NCBI GenBank assembly: GCA_016213325.1
Contig: JACRAY010000024.1
Coordinates: 62,001-126,000, forward strand
DNA: 64,000 nt
Source of the DNA: Burkholderiales bacterium
GTDB taxonomy: Bacteria > Pseudomonadota > Gammaproteobacteria > Burkholderiales > Burkholderiaceae_C
Reading direction: 5' to 3'
Both the position numbers and the translations under genes were made by a program. How positions within the stretch are numbered: the first letter of the stretch is position 1; the number at the start of each line of letters is the position of its first letter. Shown here in pieces: positions 25,476 to 34,785 of the stretch. The notes under the pieces were generated by a model. That model was not told the DNA's origin and did not search any database. It saw only the letters and a program-made list of their open reading frames with translations.

Positions 25476-28258
25476 TCAGAGCATGAGGGAAGCGCCCACG
25501 TCCGCCACGTTCAAATCCATGCCGATGAACACCACAAGCTCAGCCGCCGCGTCCGAGTCATTGCTGGCTTCGAGGTAGCCGGTGGTGGGGTCGTAACGCA
25601 CCTCGGCCATGCCGCTGGTGCTGCCCACGGCGTTGAAGGCATCGGAGTTGATGTAGGTGAAGTTCTGGTTGCCCGACAACGACACATTGGCGTCGATCGC
25701 CGTCAGGCTGATCTTGTCTTCCAGCGGCGTGAAGTCCGTGATGGTGTCGCCGGCTGCTGCGGTGCTGCTTTCGGTGACCAGCGTGTAGATGAAGGTGTCG
25801 TTGTCCGCGCCACCGGTGAGCGTGTCGCGGCCGGCGCCGCCGGTGATCTGGTCGTTGCCGGCGTCGCCCGATATCGAGTCGTTGCCGCCCGCGCCCTTCA
25901 GCGTGTTGCTGCTGGTGTTGCCGTTGATCGTGTTCGACTGCGCGTTGCCGTTCAGCACGCTGCCGGTCACCAGGTTGCCGACCTCCACGTAGTTGGCCAT
26001 CGTGTAGCCCGACACGTACACGTTCACCGTGTCGCCGGTGCCCCCAGTCGATCCTTCGAGCACCTTGTCCGCCAGCGAATCGACGTTGTAAGTGTCGTTG
26101 CCGCTGCCGCCCGACATCGAGTCATTGCCTGCTCCGCCGATCAGCATGTCGTCGCCGTTCAGCCCGTACATGGTGTCGTTGCCGCCTTCGCCCCACAGGG
26201 TGTTGGCCCCGTTGTTGCCGTTGATGGTATTGGCCTGGGCGTTGCCGGTGCCGTCGATGTTGCCGGTGCCGGTGAGCGTGAGCGTCTCGATATAGTCCGA
26301 CAGCGCATAACTGGTGCTGGCATTCACCTTGTCGTTGGTGCCGCCGCTTGCATCCTCGCTGATCCAGTCGTAGTAGTTGTCGACGATATACGTGTCGTTG
26401 CCCATCCCGCCGTACATCGAGTCTTCGCCCGCGCCGCCGTCGATGGTGTCGTTGCCGTCCTCGCCCCAGAACGTGTTGTTGTACGAATTGCCCGTGAGGA
26501 TGTTGGCCTTGCTGTTGCCTTCGCCCGTCAGGGCGTCGGGGTCCTCCTGCAGCGTCAGGTTCTCGATCAGGCCGGCCATCTTGCCGGAGTCCAGGTCGTC
26601 GGTCAGCGCGTAGCTGACCCAGGAAAGCACCACGTCCTTCAGGTCGTACAGGCCCGACTCGGCGACGATGTCGGCGGTGTTGTCGACCAGGTAGGTGTCG
26701 TTGCCGGTGCCGCCCACCATCGAGTCGTTGCCCTCGCCGCCGTTCAGCGTGTCGTGGCCGGCGTGCCCTTCGAGCCAGTCGTTGGTGATGCCGCCGGTGA
26801 GCGAGTCGTTGGCGGCGCTGCCCACCTCGTGGTGGCCGACCAGCACGCCGGGGTAAAGCGTGTACATGTCCTCGAAGTCGGCGGTGCCGGTATTGACGTT
26901 GCCATCCATGTCGAGGAACGAGAACATGGCCGTGAGCTGCTTGCCGCCGTCGCCCTGCTCGAACGTGTAGGTGGACGTGTAGTCGCCGCTGCCGGTGAGC
27001 ACGTCGGTGAACGCAGGGCTGCCGTCCAGCAGCCAGTAGATGGTCACGTCGCCGTCGATGCCGCCGTCGATGGTGTCGGTCACGCTCAGCCTCATCGTGG
27101 CGCTCTTGTCCTCGATGAAGTCGCCGGTGACGGTGAAGTTGGTCACGACTTCCTGGTCGTCCACTTGCAGGACGTCGATGTCCATCGTGTAGGCGACGGA
27201 GGTGTTGTCGGCGCTCGGCGTGTTGCTGGTGGTGCCGGCGTCGACCAGCATGAAGTTGAAGCTGGCAAACGGCGCCGTGTAGCTGTAGTTGTTTTCGTCG
27301 GTCCCGGCGGCAAACGTGAGCAGGTCGATATCGGCCACGTCGATCGTCGTGGTCGGCACGGAGCCACCGTTGTACATCAGGCCGGCCGGCGCATTGGTGA
27401 TGATGATGCCCGCAAAGGCATCGCCCTCGGTGTCGCTGTAGTCGATGGAGAAGTCGTAGGCGCTGAACGTGTAGGTGGCATCTTCGGTCGCGTCCACGCT
27501 CTCGTTGTCGCCCGTCGGCGGGTCGTTCACTGCAGAGATGTTCAGCGTGAACGTGTAGGCCGACGTGCTGGTGCCGGAGTCGCTGGTGCCGGTGTCGAAG
27601 ACCGCGAAGTCGAAGCTGTCGGTGCCGTTGTAGTCACCGTCGGTCTGCACGTACTCGAGCAGCCCGATGTCACCTGCGTCGATCGACTCGCTCACGATAA
27701 TCTGGTCGCTGCCGACCCAAAGCTGGCCGTGGTCCGGCAGGTCGGTGACGATGATGCCGCCGAAGGCGTGCCCTTCGACCGGGTCGCTGAAGCCGAAGTC
27801 GGCGATGGTGAAGTTGGCATAGCCGAGGTCTTCGTCGAACGTCGCAAAGGTGCTGGCCCCGACGGGGTCGTCGTTGGTTGCGTTCAGGTTGACCGTGAAA
27901 GTTCCCGGGTCGGACGGGTAGCTGGCGAAGTTGGTGGTGAAGGTGGGTGTGAAGGTAAAGCTCGCGTGATACGCCACCACGTCGAAGTCGATGACGATCG
28001 ATCCGTCGTAGTTGGCATCGGGCACCAGGAAGAGGTCGCCGATGTCCGAGTTGGAGAAGTCCTGGTAGCCCGACGCGGCGATGTGCTGCCACCGTCGTAC
28101 GTGATGTACCCGTTGGCCGGGTCGTAGACCCGGATGTAGAAGACGTAATCGGATGTGTAGGACCCGCCCGTGTGATTGAACGAGAGGCTGATGGACACCG
28201 GCGAAGCGGGGTCTTCTGAAGCTGTCGTGAATGTGTCGTTGCCAATGGGAATGCTCAT
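25476..28258 (-). CDS. RTX protein 2, reading frame interrupted by a one-base frameshift near 28083
   Basis: As two overlapping frames this encodes an RTX protein of about 927 residues. The first frame starts at 28258 (MSIPIGNDTFTTASED) after a GGAGGCGGAG site and runs to YDGGST; one base must be added near 28082-28085 to continue with IAASGYQDFSNSDIG in the main frame, which then stays open to 25476. Domains: cadherin/VCBS-like repeats with NDxPxG linkers, then RTX Ca-binding blocks from about 26810 onward, and a C-terminal region (TITDFTPLEDKISL) closely matching RTX protein 1. If the frameshift is real, only a downstream GTG at 28025 could start an 849-residue product lacking the native N-terminus. 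It is followed by a strong terminator. Confidence 0.85.
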
Positions 28259-28288
28259 ACTCCGCCTCCGTTGTGGGTTGAAGCGACT

Positions 28289-28330
28289 CTTATACCGCAG
28301 GCATGTTACTTTCGCATCAGAAAGTTACCG
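28289..28330 (-). promoter_or_regulatory. Candidate promoter/operator of RTX gene 2
   Basis: A TATAAG hexamer (28289-28294, minus strand) lies 30 bases before the start codon. Just upstream is a near-perfect dyad GTTACTTTC-gcatca-GAAAGTTAC at 28305-28328. The -35 position (28312-28317, ATGCGA) is weak, which would suit an activator-dependent promoter overlapping the dyad. The rest of the 181 bp gap to RTX gene 3 shows nothing else recognisable. Confidence 0.35.
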
Positions 28331-28439
28331 GTGGCCCGCATGCAACGCGCGAGCGGAGAATGTCACTTCCATGTGCACTCAGGCGGGTTCGCTGACCCCA
28401 CCTGTTCCAGAGTATCCAAATGTAGTCAATAGCCCAGTT

Positions 28440-31400
28440 TCATAGGACTATGGCACCCAGCACCGAGGTGCTCGTGATCCCGGCGCCCACGATGATGATC
28501 GCGAACTCCGCGATAGTGTCGGCGTCGTTGCTGCCGTAAAGGATGCCGGCTACGGCGTCATAACGCAGCTGCCCCGTGGCATTGGCGTCGAACGGGTCCG
28601 AGCCTTTCCAGGTGAACGGCTGGTTGCCGGTGAGCGCCGCGTTGGCGTCGATCCCCGACAGGTCGATCGTGTCGTCGCCCAGCACCAGCATGACCGTGTC
28701 GCGCGCGCCCGCGGAATTGGGCGAGTCGGCGACCAGGGTGTACAGGTAGACGTCCGCACCGGCCTGCCCGTCCAGCCAGTCGGCCCCGGCCCCGCCGGTC
28801 AGGCTGTCGGCGCCGCCGCCGCCGTACAGCGAGTCGTTGCCGCCCATGCCCTTGAGCGTTTCGGCCGCCGTGGCGCCGTACATGGTGTTGGCCTGCGCGT
28901 TGCCGGTACCGCTGGCGGCGCCCTGCAGGTACATCACCTCCACGTAGTTCGGCATGGTGAAGCTGGTGGCCGCGTAGATCACGTCGGTGCCCTGGCTGCC
29001 CGCTTCGATCACCTTGTCGCCGGCCTGGTCGACGTAGTAGGTGTCGTTGCCCGCCCCGCCGACCATGGAGTCGTTGCCGCCGCCGCCGTCGAGGGTGTCG
29101 TTGCCGCCCACCCCGTAGATGGTGTCGTTGCCGAGCCCGCCCGAAAGGCTGTTGCTGCCGGCGTTGGCGGTGATCAGGTTGGCCGAGTCGTTGCCCCCGC
29201 CGTTGATGTCCGCCGTGCCGGTCAGGGTCAGCCGCTCCAGCCCCGCCGACAGCGTGAAGCTGGCCGAGGCGAGCACCACGTCCAGCGTGCCGGCGCTGTC
29301 GGTGATGGTGTCGCCCACGTTGTCCACGGTGTAGGTGTCGTTGTCCGCGCCGCCGTCCATCGAGTCGGCGCCCGCGCCGCCGTCGATGGTGTCGTTGCCG
29401 GCCAGGCCCGTGAGCGTGTTGTTGCCGCTGTTGCCGGTGAGCACGTTGGGCTGCGTGTTGCCGGTGCCGGCCACCGAGCCGGTGCCGGTGAGCACCAGCG
29501 CCTCCACGTTGGTGGGCGTGGTGAAGGTGACCGACGAATAGATGATGTCCTTGCCGGCCAGCGTGCTGCTGTCGATGACCACGTCGCCCACGTTGTCCAC
29601 GTAGTACGAGTCGTTGCCGCCCGCGCCTTCCATGGTGTCGTTGCCGGCGCCGCCGGTCAGGGTGTCGGCGCCTTCCATGCCCTGCAGCGAGTCGTTGGCC
29701 GCGCCGCCGGTCAGGATGTCGGTGCCGGAGCCGCCGACGCGCCAGGCGCCTACCAGCGGCGTGGCGGCGCTGGTGACGCTCTCTTCCGTTCCGTCACCGT
29801 CTGTGTAGCTCACCACCACCGTGAAGGTATGGTCGGCGTCCTGCGGGTACTTCAGCAGGTAGGTGTTGGAACTCCCCGTCTGCGCCACCGTGGAGTCGTC
29901 GCGCAGGAAGGTGTAGGTGAAGCTGCCGAGACCGTCGATGTCGGTGATGAGGCCAGTAGCCGTCGCCGTGAGCACCTTGCCGGTGAGGTAAGGCGCCGTC
30001 CCCACCAGCGTGGGGGTGCCCACGGGCGCATCGTTCACCGGCGAGATGCTGGTGGCGATGGCGGCAGTGGCGGCCGAGATGGCCGTAGCGTCGCCGTTGG
30101 TGGTGGTGTCGATCGCCACGCCGAAGCCGCCGGCGTAGGTGTCGTCCAGCGCGCGGATGGTCAGGGCGCCCGGCGTGCCGTTGTAGTCGGCCACGGGCAG
30201 GAAGCGCACCAGCGTGGCAGCCGACAAGGCCAGCCCCGCGCTGGCCGTCAGCGAAGTGCCCAGGTCGATCCACGAGCCGTTCCAGTACTGCCATGTGCCT
30301 TCGGCGACGGTGGCCGCGTTGCCGATGATCGCGTAGCCGGAAATCGTGCCGCCATCGGGCTCGGTAGCCGCGATGCCCAGCGCGTTGAGGGCCTGGCCGG
30401 CCGGGTTGGTGGAGTCCTCGTCCACCGCGTCCAGCATTCCGTCTCCGGAAAGCACCGGCGCGTCGTTGACGGCCGTGATGTTGATCGTGGTGCTGCCGGT
30501 GGCGCTGTCGCCGTCGCCGTCGTCGAAGGTCCAGTCGATGTCGACCGAAGCGGGCGGTGACTGGTCGGTGCTGGCGTAGCCGATGCTGGAGAGCACTTCG
30601 TCAACCGCGGATTGCGTGGCACTGGCGTTGAAGGTGATGGTGAGCGTGCCGCCGCTGTTGGAGACCGTTCCGATGGCGACGGATGAAAGCTCCGCACTGC
30701 TGCCGTTGAACACCAGGTTGCCCATGGCGGAGAACACGTCGTCGCTTTCGGCGCCGCCGTTGCGGGCCAGCGTGACGCTGGCGCCGGAGAAGTTGTCGGC
30801 GCCGGAGAGTTCGACGTCGTAGACCGCGACCGCGCTGTCCAGGGCGATGGCGGCGGCGTCTTCGGTGTAGGCGACCGTCCCGCTGAGAGTGTCGATGGCG
30901 GTGCCGGCGAAAGTGGTGTCCAGGCTACCGTCGGCGTTCAGCCGCACGATGCCGAAGTCATTGTCGCTGCCGTTGTACGTGTAGCCGGCAACCAGAATCT
31001 TGCCGTCGGGCTGCACGGAGACGCTGAAGCCGAAGTCCTGCGAACTTCCCACCCCGATTGACGCCATGCCGTCGGAATCAAAGCTGGTGTCCAGCGAGCC
31101 GTCGCCGTTCAAACGCACGATTGCGAAGTCATACTCGCTGCCGTTGAACGTTTGGCCGGCCACCAGAATCTTGCCGTCGGGCTGCACGGTGACGCTCTCG
31201 CCGAAGTCGTCCGAACTGCCCACCCCGATCGACGCCATGCCGTCGGAATCAAAGCCGGTGTCCAGCGTGCCGTTGGCGTTCAGGCGCACGATGCCGAAGT
31301 CATTGTTGCTGCCGTTGTGTGCGTATCCGGCCACCAGGATCTTGCCGTTGGGCTGCACGGTGAGGCTGCGGGCGTAGTCGTTCGAACTGCCCACGCCGAT

Positions 31401-34400
31401 CGAAGCCTTGCCGTCGGAATCGAAGCCGGTGTCCGGCGAGCCGTCGGCGTTCAGGCGCACGATGCCGAAGTCATAGTCGGTGCCGTTATACGTTTCGCCG
31501 GCCACCAGGATCTTGCCGTCCGGCTGCACGGTAACGCTGTAGCCTCCCCTGTCCTGCGAACTGCCCACGCCGACTGAAGCCTTGCCGTCGAAATCGAAGC
31601 TGGTGTCCAGCGAGCCGTCGGCGTTCAGGCGCACGATGCCGAAGTCATAGTCGCTGCCATTGAACGATTCGCCGCCCACCAGGATCTTGCCGTCAGGCTG
31701 CACGGTGACGCTGTAGCTCGCATCGTCCGCCGAACTGCCCACCCCGATCGACGCCTTGCCGTCGGAATCGAAATCGGTGTCCAGGGTACCGTCGGCGTTC
31801 AGGCGCACGATGCCGAAGTCATAGTTGCTGCCGTTGTACGTTCGGCCGGCCACCAGGATCTTTCCGTCGGGCTGCACGGTGACGCTGTAGCCGTAGTCGT
31901 TCGAACCGCCCACGCCGATCGACGCCTTGCCATCGGAATCGAAGCCGGTGTCCAGCGTGCCGTCGGCGTTCAGGCGCACGATGCCGAAGTCATCGTTGCT
32001 GCCATTGAATGTCAGGCCAGCCAGCAGGATCTTTCCGTCGGGCTGCACGGTGACGCTGTAGCCGTAGTCGTTCGAACCGCCCACGCCGATCGACGCCTTG
32101 CCGGTGCCGCTCACAGGTGCGAAAGTCGGCGCATCGTTGACCGCCGTCACCGTGATCGAAGCCGTGTCCGTGGCGCTGCTGAACTCCGTTGTGCCGCCGG
32201 ATGCGGTGATGACCGTATAGCTGCCCGACGTCCCGCTGTCCTGGTCCCATGCCCGGAACGTGATCGCGCTGGTCATCGTGCCGTTCAGGTCGCCGTACGG
32301 CAACAGCCGCACCTGCGCGGTGGGACCGAGCAGCAAGGCGAGCTGGTTCGAACCGGAGTTCAGCAGGCCGGCGTGCATCGTCAGCCACGTGGTCCCGCTG
32401 TCGGTGCTGAACTGCCAGGTGCCGAGGCTGGTGTCGACGCCCGTGATCGCGATGGCTTCGACGGTGGTGCCGTCGGGGTCCAGGATGCTGCCGTTCGCGA
32501 CCAGCGCCGCCACCGTGGTGCCGGCAGGGTTCGTTGCACCTTCGGCAACCGCCGCCACGGTGTGGCTGTACGAGCTGTCCAGCACCGGCGCATCGTTCGA
32601 CGCCGTGAGGTTCACGATGGTGTTGCCGGTGGCCGTGCCGAGGCTGCCGTCGTTGAAGGTCCAGTCGATCTGCACCGTGCTGGGCGGCGTGCCGTCGGCG
32701 CAGGTATAGGCGATGCTCGAGAGCACCTCGTTCACTGCATCCTGGTCGGCATTGCCGTTGAAGGTGATGGTGAGCGTGCCGCCGGCGTTGGACACCGTGC
32801 CGACCGTCACTGCGCTCAGCACCGCGTTGCCGCTGGAGAAAACGAGGTTGCCCGTGGTGGAGAACACGTCGTCGGCGCTGGCACCGCCATTGCGCGCGAG
32901 CGTGACGCTGGCCCCGTTGAAGTTGTCGGCTGCGGACAGTTCGGCGTCGTAGACCGAAACGGCCGTGTCGAGCGCGACGGGGAACGAGCCGGTATAGGGC
33001 ACCGTGCCGCCCAGCGTGTTGGTGGCGGTCCCGTTGAAACTCTCGTCGAAGCTGCCGTCGGCGTTGATCCGCGCCACGCTGAAGTCGTAGTCGGACCCGT
33101 TGGAGGAGAAGCCGCCGATGACGATCTTGCCATCGGGCAATTGCGCGACGCCGTAGCTGGCATCGTTGCCGCTGCCCAGGTTGAGCGTGACCGGCGAGCC
33201 TCCGTTGAAGCTGCTGTCCAGCGTGCCGGTGGTGGTGAGCCGGATCAGCCCCATGTCGGCATTGGCCTGGCCGGACACCAGGATGCTGCCATCGTTCTGC
33301 ACGTAGATCGCCAGGGCGTAGTCGTTGCCCGACGTGAAGGACTGCGTGAACTTGCCGTCGCCGCTGAACGTGGTGTCGAGGGTGCCGTCGGCATTGGCCC
33401 GGATGATGGCCAGGTCGTAGTTGGCGCCGTTCGAGGCTCCGCCCGCGATGAGGACCTTTCCGTCCGGCTGGACGGTCATGGCGTAGGCGAGGTCGGTGAT
33501 GCTGCCCACCGGGAACAGCTTGAAGCCGGTGGTGTTGAACGTGGTGTCCAGGCTGCCGTCGGCATCCAGCCGGGCCAGGACGAAGTCGTAGTCGGTGCCC
33601 ATCGTCGTGCCCGCGACGAACATCTTTCCGTCGGGCAGGGCTCGCACCAGGCCGTGGTAGTCGCCGTCGATGCCGGGGACCAGGTCGAGCAGCACCCGTC
33701 CGGCGACGTTGAAAGTCGAGTCGAGCGCGCCGGTGGTGCCGAGGATGCGGACAACACCGATGTCGTAGTCGCCGCTGCCATTGAGCGCCTGTCCAGCCAC
33801 GAGGATGTTGCCGTCGGCCTGCAGCGAGACCGAGTAGGCGTAGTTCGTCGTCGCTCCGGCGCCCACCTGGACAGGACTGCCGCCGTTGAAGCTGCTGTCG
33901 AGCGAGCCGTCGGCATTGAAGCGCACCACGGCGAACTTGGTGTCCCCCGCCGAGGCGCCGGCCACCACGATCTTGCCATCGGGCTGCACCAGCACGGCTT
34001 CGGCGAAGTCATCACCCGACGAGATCGACAGGGTGACGATGCCGTCGCCGCCGCCGAACGTGGTGTCGAGGTCGCCGTTGGCATCGACCCGCGCGACGGA
34101 GAAGTCGTAGGTGGTGCCATTGAACGAATTCCCGGCCAGCACGACCATGCCATCGGCTTGCACCGCCATGCCCACGGCGAAGTCGTCCTGGCCGGCGAAG
34201 ACCGGGTACAGCCCACTGCCCCCACCGGTCGCGGGCGAGAAGGTCGGCGCGTCGTTCACGGCCGTCACGGTCATGCTGGCCGTGTCGATGGCCGTGCTGA
34301 CCGCACCGGAAATCGTCGCCGTGGTGGTGTAGGTGCCCTGGGTGCCCGCGCTCTGGTCCCACGCGCGGAAGGTGATGGCGGTCGAAAGCGTACCGTTGAC

Positions 34401-34700
34401 ATCGCCGTAGGGCAGCAGCCTGACCAGCGCCGAGGGCCCGAGCAGCAGGCCCAAGGTGCCGCCCGCCAGCATGTCGCCGCGGATCAGGCTCCAGTTACTG
34501 CCGCCGTCGGTGCTGAACTGCCATTCGCCCAGCGTGGTGTCGACGCCGATGATGGCAATCGCCTCGACCGCACCATCGGTGTCGGTGATGCTGCCGTTGG
34601 CGACGATGCTGGCGACGGTGGATCCGGCCGAGGCGGTGTTGCCCTCGTTGATCGCAGCGATGGTATGGCTGAAAGTCGTGTTCAGGACTGGTGCTGCCAT
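28440..34700 (-). CDS. RTX protein 3: giant delta-60 propeller/RTX secreted protein
   Basis: At 2086 residues this is the largest gene in the island. Domain order: an N-terminal cadherin-like unit (SHTIAAINEGNTASAG...); a first block of seven delta-60 repeats (about 165-560); cadherin/VCBS-type units; a second block of seven highly similar delta-60 repeats (about 866-1266; core VQPDGKILVAG ... DFGIVRLNADG); more cadherin-like units with NDAPV linkers; then RTX Ca-binding repeats from about 1655 and a C-terminal region ending SVLGAIVL. Delta-60 repeats are predicted to form beta-propellers, and both blocks have exactly seven. No signal peptide is visible, so type I secretion is inferred. The start at 34700 follows GGAGGAGG. 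It is the downstream neighbour of RTX gene 4 (85 bp gap). Confidence 0.88.
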   Translation of the reverse strand: MAAPVLNTTFSHTIAAINEGNTASAGSTVASIVANGSITDTDGAVEAIAIIGVDTTLGEWQFSTDGGSNWSLIRGDMLAGGTLGLLLGPSALVRLLPYGDVNGTLSTAITFRAWDQSAGTQGTYTTTATISGAVSTAIDTASMTVTAVNDAPTFSPATGGGSGLYPVFAGQDDFAVGMAVQADGMVVLAGNSFNGTTYDFSVARVDANGDLDTTFGGGDGIVTLSISSGDDFAEAVLVQPDGKIVVAGASAGDTKFAVVRFNADGSLDSSFNGGSPVQVGAGATTNYAYSVSLQADGNILVAGQALNGSGDYDIGVVRILGTTGALDSTFNVAGRVLLDLVPGIDGDYHGLVRALPDGKMFVAGTTMGTDYDFVLARLDADGSLDTTFNTTGFKLFPVGSITDLAYAMTVQPDGKVLIAGGASNGANYDLAIIRANADGTLDTTFSGDGKFTQSFTSGNDYALAIYVQNDGSILVSGQANADMGLIRLTTTGTLDSSFNGGSPVTLNLGSGNDASYGVAQLPDGKIVIGGFSSNGSDYDFSVARINADGSFDESFNGTATNTLGGTVPYTGSFPVALDTAVSVYDAELSAADNFNGASVTLARNGGASADDVFSTTGNLVFSSGNAVLSAVTVGTVSNAGGTLTITFNGNADQDAVNEVLSSIAYTCADGTPPSTVQIDWTFNDGSLGTATGNTIVNLTASNDAPVLDSSYSHTVAAVAEGATNPAGTTVAALVANGSILDPDGTTVEAIAITGVDTSLGTWQFSTDSGTTWLTMHAGLLNSGSNQLALLLGPTAQVRLLPYGDLNGTMTSAITFRAWDQDSGTSGSYTVITASGGTTEFSSATDTASITVTAVNDAPTFAPVSGTGKASIGVGGSNDYGYSVTVQPDGKILLAGLTFNGSNDDFGIVRLNADGTLDTGFDSDGKASIGVGGSNDYGYSVTVQPDGKILVAGRTYNGSNYDFGIVRLNADGTLDTDFDSDGKASIGVGSSADDASYSVTVQPDGKILVGGESFNGSDYDFGIVRLNADGSLDTSFDFDGKASVGVGSSQDRGGYSVTVQPDGKILVAGETYNGTDYDFGIVRLNADGSPDTGFDSDGKASIGVGSSNDYARSLTVQPNGKILVAGYAHNGSNNDFGIVRLNANGTLDTGFDSDGMASIGVGSSDDFGESVTVQPDGKILVAGQTFNGSEYDFAIVRLNGDGSLDTSFDSDGMASIGVGSSQDFGFSVSVQPDGKILVAGYTYNGSDNDFGIVRLNADGSLDTTFAGTAIDTLSGTVAYTEDAAAIALDSAVAVYDVELSGADNFSGASVTLARNGGAESDDVFSAMGNLVFNGSSAELSSVAIGTVSNSGGTLTITFNASATQSAVDEVLSSIGYASTDQSPPASVDIDWTFDDGDGDSATGSTTINITAVNDAPVLSGDGMLDAVDEDSTNPAGQALNALGIAATEPDGGTISGYAIIGNAATVAEGTWQYWNGSWIDLGTSLTASAGLALSAATLVRFLPVADYNGTPGALTIRALDDTYAGGFGVAIDTTTNGDATAISAATAAIATSISPVNDAPVGTPTLVGTAPYLTGKVLTATATGLITDIDGLGSFTYTFLRDDSTVAQTGSSNTYLLKYPQDADHTFTVVVSYTDGDGTEESVTSAATPLVGAWRVGGSGTDILTGGAANDSLQGMEGADTLTGGAGNDTMEGAGGNDSYYVDNVGDVVIDSSTLAGKDIIYSSVTFTTPTNVEALVLTGTGSVAGTGNTQPNVLTGNSGNNTLTGLAGNDTIDGGAGADSMDGGADNDTYTVDNVGDTITDSAGTLDVVLASASFTLSAGLERLTLTGTADINGGGNDSANLITANAGSNSLSGGLGNDTIYGVGGNDTLDGGGGNDSMVGGAGNDTYYVDQAGDKVIEAGSQGTDVIYAATSFTMPNYVEVMYLQGAASGTGNAQANTMYGATAAETLKGMGGNDSLYGGGGADSLTGGAGADWLDGQAGADVYLYTLVADSPNSAGARDTVMLVLGDDTIDLSGIDANAALTGNQPFTWKGSDPFDANATGQLRYDAVAGILYGSNDADTIAEFAIIIVGAGITSTSVLGAIVL
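30904..32102 (-). repeat. Seven tandem ~171-bp repeats within RTX gene 3
   Basis: Seven direct in-frame repeats of about 57 codons each, sharing ASIGVGSS, VQPDGKILVAG, NGS.YDF, IVRLNADG and LDT.FDSDG segments with high nucleotide identity. They form the second delta-60 block. High identity between copies indicates recent duplication or gene conversion, and the copy number may vary between strains. Confidence 0.85.
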
Positions 34701-34738
34701 GGAACTGCCCTCCTCCCCCCGGAAGCAGGGGAGGTTTA

Positions 34739-34767
34739 CTTATAGCGGCAGCTCAACCCGGTTGCAA
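34739..34767 (-). promoter_or_regulatory. Candidate promoter of RTX gene 3
   Basis: On the minus strand TTGCAA (34762-34767) and TATAAG (34739-34744) are separated by 17 bases, with TATAAG 38 bases before the start codon at 34700. This would allow transcription independent of RTX gene 4 upstream. Confidence 0.4.
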
Positions 34768-34785
34768 CAAGTTTTATCTTTCGTC

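Noticed and set aside
25476..28025. Downstream GTG at 28025 as the true start of RTX gene 2
   Set aside because: No ribosome site precedes it, and the upstream region to 28258 is clearly related coding sequence in the -1 frame with a good start, so a frameshift explains it better.
30904..32102. Regularly spaced repeats that superficially look like a CRISPR or VNTR array
   Set aside because: The ~171 bp units are in-frame coding repeats of a delta-60 block with no short repeat/unique spacer pattern and no cas genes.
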